Below the pieces are notes generated by a model. It made no database searches, was not told where the DNA came from, and saw nothing but the letters and a program-made list of their open reading frames with translations. DNA of 64,000 bases from Neodontobutis hainanensis (lineage: Eukaryota; Chordata; Actinopteri; Gobiiformes; Odontobutidae), in the NCBI GenBank assembly GCA_024349245.1, contig JALDNG010000386.1, forward strand, positions 1 to 64,000, read 5' to 3'. The translations under genes were made by a program, and so were the position numbers. Positions 14,001-26,000 of the stretch are shown one piece after another; the stretch's first letter is position 1, and each line of letters opens with the position of its first letter.

Positions 14001-17000
14001 TAAACCATCTCTAAACCGGTCTAAACCGCCTCTGAACCGGTCTAAACCGCTCTAAACCATCTCTAAACCGGGTCTAAACCGTCTCTAAACCGTCTCTAAA
14101 CCGGGTGTAAACCGTCTCTGAACCGGGTCTAAACCGTCTCTAAACCGTCTCTAAACCGGGTCTAAACTGTCTCTAAATCGTCTCTAAACCGGGTCTAAAC
14201 CGGGTCTAAACTGTCTCTAAACCGTCTCTAAACCGTCTCTAAACCGGGTCTAAACTGTCTCTAAATCGTCTCTAAATCGTCTCTAAACCGGGTCTAAACC
14301 GGGTCTAAACCGTCTCTAAACCGTCTCTAAACCGGGTCTAAACTGTCTCTAAATCGTCTCTAAACCGGGTCTAAACCGGGTCTAAACCGTCTCTAAACCG
14401 TCTCTAAACCGTCTCTAAACCGGGTCTAAACTGTCTCTAAACTGTCTCTAAACCGGGTCTAAACCGTCTCTTAACCGTCTCTAAACCGGATCTAAACCGG
14501 GTCTAAACTGTCTCTAAACCGGGTCTAAACTGTCTCTAAACCGTCTCTAAACCATCTCTAAACCGGGTCTAAACCGGGTCTAAACCGTCTCTGAACCGGG
14601 TCTAAACCGTCTCTAAACCGTCTCTAAACCATCTCTAAACCGGGTCTAAACCGGGTCTAAACCGTCTCTAAACCGTCTCTAAACCGTCTCTGAACCGGGT
14701 CTAAACCGTCTCTAAACCGGGTCTAAACTGTCTCTAAACCGTCTCTAAACCATCTCTAAATCGTCTCTAAACCGGGTCTAAACCGGGTCTAAACTGTCTC
14801 TAAACCGTCTCTAAACCATCTCTAAACCGGGTCTAAACCGTCTCTAAACCGGGTCTAAACTGTCTCTAAACCGTCTCTAAACCGTCTCTAAACCATCTCT
14901 AAACCGGGTCTAAACCGGGTCTAAACTGTCTCTAAACCGTCTCTAAACCGGGTCTAAACCGTCTCTGAACCGGGTCTAAACCGGGTCTAAACCGTCTCTA
15001 AAACGTCTCTAAACCGTCTCTAAACCGGGTCTAAACCGGGTCTAAACCGTCTCTAAACCATGTCTAAACCATCTCTAAACCTTCTCTAAACCAGGTCTAA
15101 ACCGGGTCTAAACCATCTCTAAACCGGGTCTAAACCGGGTCTAAACCATCTCTAAACCGGGTCTAAACCGGGTCTAAACAAGGTCTAAACCGGGTCTAAA
15201 CCGTCTCTAAACCAGGTCTGAAACGTCTCTAAACCAGGTCTAAACCGTCTCTAAACCGGGTCTAAACCAGGCCTTAACCGGGTCTAAACTGTGTCTAAAC
15301 CGGGTCTAAACCGGGTCTAAACAAGGTCTAAACCGGGTCTAAACCGGGTTTAAACCAGGTCTAAACCGGGTTTAAACCAGGTCTAAACCAGGACTAAACC
15401 AGGTCTTAACCAGGTCTTAACCGGTTCTAAACCGTCTCTATACCGGGTTTAAACCAGGCCTTAACCGGGTCTAAACTGTGTCTAAACCCGGGTCTAAACC
15501 GGGTCTAAACCAGGACTAAACCGTGTCTAAACCGGGTCTAAACCAGGCCTTAACCGGGTCTAAACCGTCTCTAAACCGGGTCTAAACCGTCTCTAAACTG
15601 TCTCTAAACCGGGTCTAAACTGTCTCTAAACCGGGTCTAAACTGTCTTTAAACCGGGTCTAAACCGGGTCTAAACCGTCTCTAAACCGGATCTAAACCGG
15701 GTCTAAACTGTCTCTAAACCGGGTCTAAACTGTCTCTAAACCGTCTCTAAACCTTCTCTAAACCATCTCTAAACCGGGTCTAAACCGTCTCTGAACCGGG
15801 TCTAAACCGTCTCTAAACCATCTCTAAACCGGGTCTAAACCGTCTCTAAACCGTCTCTAAACCGGGTCTAAACCGTCTCTAAACCGGGTCTAAACTGTCT
15901 CTAAACCGTCTCTAAACCATCTCTAAACCGGGTCTAAACCGGGTCTAAATCGTCTCTAAACCATCTCTAAACCAGGTCTAAACCGTCTCTAAACCGTCTC
16001 TAAACCGGGTCTAAACCATCTCTAAATCGTCTCTAAACCGGGTCTAAACCGGGTCTAAACTGTCTCTAAACCGTCTCTAAACCATCTCTAAACCGGGTCT
16101 AAACCGTCTCTAAACCGGGTCTAAACTGTCTCTAAACCGTCTCTAAACCGTCTCTAAACCATCTCTAAACCGGTCTAAACCGGTCTAAACTGTCTCTAAA
16201 CCGCCTCTAAACCGGGTCTAAACCGCCTCTGAACCGGTCTAAACCGGTCTAAACCGCTCTCTAAACCGCCTCTAAACCGCTCTAAACCGGTCTAAACCGG
16301 GTCTAAACTGTCTCTAAATCGCTCTAAACCGGGTCTAAACCGGGTCTAAACTGTCTCTAAACCGCCTCTAAACCGCCTCTAAACCGGTCTAAACTGTCTC
16401 TAAATCGTCTCTAAACCGGGTCTAAACCGGGTCTAAACCGTCTCTAAACCGTCTCTAAACCGGGTCTAAACTGTCTCTAAATCGTCTCTAAACCGGGTCT
16501 AAACCGGGTCTAAACCGTCTCTAAACCGTCTCTAAACCGTCTCTAAACCGTCTCTAAACCGGGTCTAAACTGTCTCTAAACCGTCTCTAAACCATCTCTA
16601 AACCGTCTCTAAACCATCTCTAAACCGGGTCTAAACCATCTCTAAATCGTCTCTAAACCGGGTCTAAACCGGGTCTAAACTGTCTCTAAACGGGGCGCTC
16701 CCTTGTGTGCGACCCACTACAGCATTGCACCGTCTTTTGGTTGTTGTTTTTTTATTATGTTACGTTTTGAACTTTATGAACTGCGCACGGGTGTATAACG
16801 AAGGAGCACGGAGATGGAACTTGGGGTTGTTTTCGTATTTTTATCCTAGTTTTTCGTATTTTTATCCTAGTTTTTATAATTACGTTGTTTGCTGCACCTG
16901 TTGAGGGGCGATGGCTGTTCAACAGTACGGATATCGTATCGTGTTTACCAGAGAGCTTCTCCTGTCACTACGTTCCTCAACGGAGGGTAAGATACCGATC

Positions 17001-20000
17001 TCAATTCCGGAAGAGATTTTTGTGCCTCACCACGTTGACCGGAATTCCCCAAGGCGGCCACCGCGGAGGAAAAGAGGTAAAAGAGGAGGCATCAGGCGTA
17101 GAGTCAATAAGTTCTGTTTGGATGACCGACGCCGGCTGCCCCCTCTGCCCTCGGTCTTTTTATCTAACGCGCAGTCTTTAAGGCGCAATATTGACGAGCT
17201 GGAGAGCCTGGTAAAACTAAATCAAAAGATTAAAGAGTGCTGCCTGCTGGGGATCACTGAGTCTTGGCTAAATGAGAGCGATCTGGATAATGAGATGGCG
17301 CTCACTGGTTTCGGCTGCCCCATCAGACTGGACCGCTCCAGGGAGAAGACAGGAAAGAGCCGTGGAGGAGGCGTTTGCTTCTATGTAAATCAGAGGTATT
17401 GTAAAACTATTCATGTGAGGGAAAAAATCTGTACTCCAGATATTGAGTTACTCACCCTGTCATTACGACCGTTCTATTTACCACGTGAGTTCCCTCAGCT
17501 GTTTTTTACGTTGATGTATTGTCATCCCCGAGCTAATGCTACTGCAGCCACACAAGTGATTGTGGATTTATCCCAGCGGTTGGATACCATTTGCAGTGAT
17601 GCTCCCAAATTTTACATGGGGGATATGAACCATGTTCGTTTGGATAAGGTCCTGCGGACATATGATCAATATGTGACTTGTATAACCACGCAAGGAAATA
17701 CCACACTGGACTTGTGCTTTGGAAATGTAAAGGAAGGATATAAGTCTCTTCTCATGCCAGGGTTGGGGGCTTCATATCATAACAGCATCTTCCTTGTGCC
17801 AACGTATGAACCTTGTATTAGACGTCGGGAGGGAGAATCAAAAACTGTTAAACTCTGGACAGAGGACAGTATATCCTCCCTCCAGGCGTGTTTTGAGTGT
17901 ACGGACTGGAAATGTTTTTTTGATGGTTGTGGGGATAATATTGATGAACTTTCAGACACGGTTTCATCCTATGTCACCTTTTGTGTGGACACTGTTATCC
18001 CAGTTAAAACCATTATCACCTTTCCTAACAATAAACCATGGGTTACCAAAGATCTAAAAAGAGTGATTAACAAGAAAAAAAAGATATTTTTTACTGGTGA
18101 CTCATTGGAAAGAAAGTCTGTATCCAGAGAGGTTAGGGTTGAAATAGTTAAAGCCAAAAGTAAGTACAGGGAAAAAATAGAAAAACAATATGTAAATGGC
18201 GACCTTAGGTCAGCATGGCGCGGGATTAAATCCATGGCTGCAATTAATCAGTATGACAAGGAACTCAGGCAGCAGATCAGCCTTAACAGTGTTCAGGATG
18301 AATGTTTGCCTGATGCTTTTAATACTTTTTTTTTAAGATTTGAAACGTTTGATTCCAGGCAGGATGTCTCCAGGCTGACAAACTCCTTGACACCATGTAA
18401 TGACATCAAAATATCCCAAGAACAAGTAGAGGTTCTATTTAAGAAAACAAAAGTGAGGAAAGCCCCAGGCCCAGACCTTATTTGTGGTCACACACTACAC
18501 CACTGTGCTGGACAACTCAGTGGAGTTTTTTCCCGTCTTTTTCAAATGTGTGTTGATAATTGCAAGCTTCCATCTATTTGGAAATCGTCTATTGTTATTC
18601 CTATACCCAAAATCAATAGAGCTAGGGAATTACTAGATTTCAGACCTGTAGCGCTTACCTCTCTTGTGGTAAAAAACCTTGAGAAAATCTTAAAAGAAGA
18701 GGTTCTCACCTTGGTCGACGGCAAACTGGATGCTCTTCAGTTTGCCTATCAGAGGAATAAAGGTGTGGATGATGCTAAGCTTTTTATTTTGGACACACTT
18801 TATAAGCATCTGGAGAAACCCAAATCTCATGCCAGGCTTTTATTTGTTGACTTTTCATCAGCTTTTAATAAAATGCAGCCTCTCATTTTGATTGAGAGGC
18901 TTGCTTCTTATTTTAATCTGCCTGATCAGCTTTTGGCTTTGTTCTTAAACTTTCTGACTGACAGGACACAGAGGGTTTTAGTAAATGGGGTCACTTCAAA
19001 AACCCTAGTCTCCAACACAGGTTCCCCTCAAGGCTGTGTACTTTCCCCGTTACTGTTTATTTTATACACAGATAGTTGTAGGTCCCTTAAAAAGGACAGT
19101 TTTCTTGTTAAATTTTCTGATGATACTGCTCTGCTTTCCCTTCTTCATGGCACAGAGTCAGATCACGGACGTGCACTTCCTGATTTCGTAAAGTGGTGTG
19201 AGGACAGCCTTCTGGACCTCAATGTTCTTAAGACTAAGGAACTCATTATCGATTTTAGAAAAAAAGGGACATACACTTCAGTATGCAGGATCCATGGCGA
19301 GGATGTGGAGATTGTAAACCACTATAAATATTTGGGTACAGTTTTTGATTCTCAACTGAAGTTCGAAAGGAACTCTGAAGCAGTGGTTAAAAGGGCTCAG
19401 CAGAGAGTATATTTATTGCGCAGGATAAATTCCTTCGGGGTTTCTAAATCCATACTGTGCACAGTGTATTTGTCTTATATCGAGAGCCTTCTTACTTTCT
19501 CTTTCATTTGTTGGTTTGGTAATATTTCAGTGAAGGACCGGAATTGTCTAAATAACATTGTTAAAATCTGCTCCAAAATTATTGGAAGCCAAATGTGTGA
19601 CCTAAACTCTTTATGGGAGAAACGTGTTCTTCAAAAAGCAAAAAGTCTGTTGAACCAGAATCATACTTTACGGAACGAATTTGTTCTTATGCCATCAGGT
19701 CGGCGTTATATGCAGCCCCCCAGGAAAACAAACCGTTATGGGAGATCATTTATTCCTTCAGCAATTATGCTGTTAAATAAAGAGCTGAGGAAATAAGTAT
19801 GGAGATTTTAGATTTGCTGATGTTTTTCTTTTATCTTCTAGTTTTATTCTTAAATTGTTTAAGGACCCAGGTCCAATCATGTTACCTTTGTTATACACAT
19901 GCGTCAGTTGTGTGATTGGGTGTATGTCTGGACGGTGTACTGTACTGTGGAAACTGAATTGCCCTTTGGGGATAAATAAAGCTATCTGTATCTGTATCTG

Positions 20001-23000
20001 TATCTGTATCTGTAAACCGTCTCTAAACCATCTCTAAACCGGGTCTAAACCGTCTCTAAACCGGGTCTAAACTGTCTCTAAACCGTCTCTAAACCGTCTC
20101 TAAACCATCTCTAAACCGGGTCTAAACCGGGTCTAAACTGTCTCTAAACCGTCTCTAAACCGGGTCTAAACCGTCTCTGAACCGGGTCTAAACCGGGTCT
20201 AAACCGTCTCTAAAACGTCTCTAAACCGTCTCTAAACCGGGTCTAAACCGGGTCTAAACTGTCTCTAAATCGTCTCTAAACCGGGTCTAAACCGGGTCTA
20301 AACTGTCTCTAAACCGTCTCTAAACCGTCTCTAAACCGGGTCTAAACTGTCTCTAAATCGTCTCTAAACCGGGTCTAAACCGGGTCTAAACCGTCTCTAA
20401 ACCGTCTCTAAACCGGGTCTAAACTGTCTCTAAATCGTCTCTAAACCGGGTCTAAACCGGGTCTAAACCGTCTCTAAACCGTGTCTAAACCGTCTCTAAA
20501 CCGTGTCTAAACCGGGTCTAAACTGTCTCTAAACCGTCTCTAAACCATCTCTAAACCGGGTCTAAACCGCCTCTAAACCGGTCTAAACTGTCTCTAAACC
20601 GCCTCTAAACCGCTCTAAACCATCTCTAAACCGGGTCTAAACCGGTCTAAACCGTCTCTAAACCGCCTCTAAACCGGGTCTAAACCGCCTCTGAACCGGG
20701 TCTAAACCGGGTCTAAACCGTCTAAACCGTCTCTAAACCGTCTAAACCGGGTCTAAACCGGTCTAAACTGTCTCTAAATCGTCTCTAAACCGGGTCTAAA
20801 CCGGGTCTAAACTGTCTCTAAACCGCCTCTAAACCGCCTCTAAACCGGGTCTAAACTGTCTCTAAATCGTCTCTAAACCGGGTCTAAACCGGGTCTAAAC
20901 CGTCTCTAAACCGTCTCTAAACCGGGTCTAAACTGTCTCTAAATCGTCTCTAAACCGGGTCTGAACCGGGTCTAAACTGTCTCTAAACCGGGTCTAAACC
21001 GTCTCTTAACCGTCTCTAAACCGGATCTAAACCGGGTCTAAACTGTCTCTAAACCGGGTCTAAACTGTCTCTAAACCGTCTCTAAACCATCTCTAAACCG
21101 GGTCTAAACCGTCTCTAAACCATCTCTAAACCGGGTCTAAACCGTCTCTAAACCGTCTCTAAACCGGGTGTAAACCGTCTCTAAACCATCTCTAAACCGG
21201 GTCTAAACCGTCTCTAAACCGTCTCTAAACCGGGTGTAAACCGTCTCTAAACCGTCTCTAAACCGGGTGTAAACCGTCTCTGAACCGGGTCTAAACCGTC
21301 TCTAAACCGTCTCTAAACCGGGTCTAAACTGTCTCTAAATCGTCTCTAAACCGGTCTAAACTGTCTAAACCGGTCTAAACCGCCTCTAAACCGCTCTCTA
21401 AACCGGGTCTAAACTGTCTCTAAATCGTCTCTAAATCGTCTCTAAACCGGGTCTAAACCGGGTCTAAACCGTCTCTAAACCGTCTCTAAACCGTCTCTAA
21501 ACCGGGTCTAAACTGTCTCTAAATCGCCTCTAAACCGGTCTAAACCGGTCTAAACCGCTCTCTAAACCGCTCTAAACCGGGTCTAAACTGTCTCTAAACC
21601 GGTCTAAACTGTCTCTAAACCGCTCTCTAAACCATCTCTAAACCGGTCTAAACCGCTCTAAACCGGTCTAAACCGTCTCTAAACCATCTCTAAATTGGGT
21701 CTAAACCGGTCTAAACCGGTCTAAACCGCTCTCTAAACCGGTCTAAACCGTCTCTAAACCGGTCTCTAAACCGGTCTAAACCGGGTCTAAACTGTCTCTA
21801 AACCGCCTCTAAACCATCTCTAAACCGTCTCTAAACCATCTCTAAACCGGGTCTAAACCATCTCTAAATCGTCTCTAAACCGGTCTAAACCGGTCTAAAC
21901 TGTCTCTAAACCGGTCTCTAAACCATCTCTAAACCGGGTCTAAACCGTCTAAACCGGGTCTAAACTGTCTCTAAACCGGTCTAAACCGTCTAAACCATCT
22001 CTAAACCGGGTCTAAACCGGTCTAAACTGTCTCTAAACCGTCTCTAAACCGGTCTAAACCGTCTAAACCGGTCTAAACCGGTCTAAACTGTCTCTAAATC
22101 GCTCTAAACCGGGTCTAAACCGGTCTAAACTGTCTCTAAACCGGTCTCTAAACCGGTCTAAACCGGTCTAAACTGTCTCTAAATCGCTCTAAACCGGTCT
22201 AAACCGGTCTAAACCGGTCTCTAAACCGTCTCTAAACCGGGTCTAAACTGTCTCTAAATCGTCTCTAAACCGGGTCTGAACCGGGTCTAAACTGTCTCTA
22301 AACCGGGTCTAAACCGTCTCTTAACCGTCTCTAAACCGGATCTAAACCGGGTCTAAACTGTCTCTAAACCGGTCTAAACTGTCTCTAAACCGGTCTAAAC
22401 TGTCTCTAAACCGTCTAAACCATCTCTAAACCGGGTCTAAACCGGGTCTAAACCGTCTCTAAACCGGGTCTAAACCGTCTCTGAACCGGGTCTAAACCGG
22501 GTCTAAACCGTCTCTAAAACGTCTCTAAACCGTCTCTAAACCGGGTCTAAACCAGGTCTAAACCAGGTCTAAACCGTCTCTAAATCGTCTCTAAACCGGG
22601 TCTAAACCGTCTCTGAACCGGGTCTAAACCGGGTCTAAACCATCTCTAAACCGGGTCTAAACCGTCTCTAAACCGTCTCTAAACCGTCTCTAAACCGTCT
22701 CTAAACCGGGTCTAAACCGTCTCTGAACCGGGTCTAAACCGTCTCTAAACCGTCTCTAAACCGGATCTAAGCCGGGTCTAAACCGTCTCTGAACCGGGTC
22801 TAAACCGTCTCTGAACCGGGTCTAAACCGGGTCTAAACCATCTCTAAACCGGGTCTAAACCGTCTCTAAACCGGGTCTAAACCGTCTCTAAACCGTCTCT
22901 AAAACGTCTCTAAACCGTCTCTAAACCGGATCTAAGCCGGGTCTAAACCGTCTCTGAACCGGGTCTAAACCGTCTCTAAACCGTCTCTAAACCGGGTCTA

Positions 23001-26000
23001 AACCGTCTCTAAACCGTCTCTGAACCGGGTCTAAACCGTCTCTAAAACGTCTCTAAACCGTCTCTGAACCGGGTCTAAACCGTCTCTAAACCGTCTCTAA
23101 ACCGTCTCTAAACCGGGTCTAAACCGGGTCTAAACCGTCTCTAAACCGTCTCTGAACCGGGTCTAAACCGTCTCTAAACCGTCTCTAAACTGTCTCTAAA
23201 CCGCCTCTAAACCGTGTCTAAACCGTCTCTGAACCGGGTCTAAACCAGGTCTAAACCGGGTCTAAACCGGGTCTAAACTGTCTCTAAACCGTGTCTAAAC
23301 TGTCTCTAAACCGTCTCTAAACCGGGTCTAAACCGGGTCTAAACCGTCTCTAAACCGGGTCTAAACTGTCTCTAAACCGTCTCTGAACCGGGTCTAAACC
23401 AGGTCTAAACCGGGTCTAAACCGGGTCTAAACTGTCTCTAAACCGTGTCTAAACTGTCTCTAAACCGTCTCTAAACCGGGTCTAAACCGGGTCTAAACCG
23501 TCTCTAAACCGGGTCTAAACTGTCTCTAAACCGTCTCTAAACCGGGTCTAAACTGTCTCTAAACTGTCTCTAAACCGTCTCTGAACCGGGTCTAAACCGG
23601 GTCTTGTGTTGCAGGAGGGGCTGGAGTCTGGAGAGCCGGGGACAGATGACGGCAGGTTCTATTTTCATTTGGGAGACGCTCTGCAGAGAGTCGGAGACAA
23701 AGACGTGAGTGTTTAAAGAGACTGGTGACTGAGAACGTCCATTAAAGTGGTCTGTATATTTAACTGTTTGCTCGTGAACCTGTAGGAGGCGTATCAGTGG
23801 TACGAGCGCGGCCACCAGAGGGGGCACTTCTCCTCCGTCTGGCAGAGGTCTCTGTACAACGTGCACGGACTGAAGGCACAGCCCTGGTGGACTCCCCGAG
23901 AGACCGGCTACACGGATCTGGTCAAGGTACGTCTCTGAGGACTTTTTCACAACGAGCAGCAGAAGAAGGTGAGGTCAATGTTTGTGTCCAGACTCTGGAG
24001 AGGAACTGGAAGACCATCCGAGACGAGGCTCTGTCTGTGATGGACTCTCAGTCCGGACTGTTCCAGCCCGAAGAGGAAAACCTGAGAGAGACCGGAGAGT
24101 GGGGCCAGTACACGCTCTGGCAACAAGGTACGGACCTGGACTGGACCTGGACTGGACCTGGACTGGACCTGGACTGGACCAGGACTGGACCTGGACTGGA
24201 CCTGGACTGGACCAGGACTGGACCAGGACTGGACCGGGACTGGACTGAACCGGGACTGGACCTGGACTGAACCTGGACTGGACCAGGACTGAACCGGGAC
24301 TGGACCTGGACTGGACCTGGACTGGACCAGGACTGAACCGGGACTGGACCTGGACTGAACCGGGACTGGGACTGGACCTGGACTGGACCGGGACTGGACT
24401 GGACCGGGACTGGACCAGGACTGAACCATGTCTTACCCAGGTCTGAACCAGGTCTAAACCAGGACTAAACCAGCCAGGTCTGAACCAGGTCTAAACCAGG
24501 TCTGAACCAGTTGTAAACCAGGTCTGAACCAGGACTAAACCAGGTTTAAACCAGGACTAAACCCAGGTCTAAACCAGGTCTGAACCAGGTGTAAACCAGG
24601 TTTAAACCAGGACTAAACCAGGTTTAAACCAGGTCTGAACCAGGTGTAAACCAGGTCTGAACCAGGTCTAAACCAGGTCTGAACCAGGTGTAAACTAGGA
24701 CTAAACCAGGTCTGAACCAGGTCTAAACCAGGTCTAAACCAGGTCTAAACCAGGTTTGAACCAGGTCTAAACCAGGTCTGAACCAGGTCTGAACCAGGTC
24801 TGAACCAGGTCTGAACCAGGTCTGAACCAGGTCTGAACCAGGTGTGTTTTGTTCAGGGAGGAAGGTGGGCAGTGCGTGTCAGAGCGCTCCAAAGACCTGT
24901 TCTCTGATGGAGAGATTTCCTGAGGCCATCGGCTGTAAACGAGGACAGGTAAAGAACAGAGTTAAAGGTAAAGAACAGAGTTAAAGGTAAAGAACAGAGT
25001 TAAAGGTAAAGAACAGAGTTAAAGGTAAAGAACAGAGTTAAAGGTAAAGAACAGAGTTAATGATAAAGAACAGAGTTAAAGGTAAAGAACAGAGTTAAAG
25101 GTAAAGAACAGAGTTAAAGGTAAAGAACAGAGTTAAAGGTAAAGAACAGAGTTAATGATAAAGAACAGAGTTAAAGGTAAAGAACAGAGTTAAAGGTAAA
25201 GAACAGAGTTAAAGGTTAAGAACAGAGTTAAAGGTAAAGAACAGAGTTAAAGGTAAAGAACAGAGTTAAAGGTAAAGAACAGAGTTAATGGTAAAGAACA
25301 GAGTTAATGATAAAGAACAGAGTTAAAGGTAAAGAACAGAGTTAAAGGTAAAGAACAGAGTTAAAGGTAAAGAACAGAGTTAATGATAAAGAACAGAGTT
25401 AAAGGTAAAGAACAGAGTTAAAGGTAAAGAACAGAGTTAAAGGTAAAGAACAGAGTTAATGATAAAGAACAGAGTTAAAGGTAAAGAACAGAGTTAAAGG
25501 TAAAGAACAGAGTTAAAGGTAAAGAACAGAGTTAAAGGTAAAGAACAGAGTTAATGATAAAGAACAGAGTTAAAGGTAAAGAACAGAGTTAAAGGTAAAG
25601 AACAGAGTTAAAGGTAAAGAACAGAGTTAAAGGTAAAGAACAGAGTTAAAGGTAAAGAACAGAGTTAAAGGTAAAGAACAGAGTTAATGGTAAAGAACAG
25701 AGTTAATGATAAAGAACAGAGTTAAAGATAAAGAACAGAGTTAAAGATAAAGAACAGAGTTAAAGGTAAAGAACAGAGTTAAAGGTAAAGAACAGAGTTA
25801 ATGATAAAGAACAGAGTTAATGGTAAAGAACAGAGTTAAAGGTAAAGAACAGAGTTAAAGGTAAAGAACAGAGTTAATGGTAAAGAACAGAGTTAAAGGT
25901 AAAGAACAGAGTTAAAGGTAAAGAACAGAGTTAAAGGTAAAGAACAGAGTTAATGATAAAGAACAGAGTTAAAGGTAACAGAGTTAATGGTAAAGAACAG

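Noticed and set aside
16707..16904. 65-codon frame before the LINE ORF as an ORF1
   Set aside because: Too short, contains a 20-bp tandem duplication, and lacks RNA-binding or zinc-knuckle motifs.
13053..23604. Telomere-like repeat (CTAAACC resembles the plant-type telomere unit)
   Set aside because: Unit is 11 bp with variable GGGTCT/GTCTCT; vertebrate telomeres are TTAGGG. Resemblance only.
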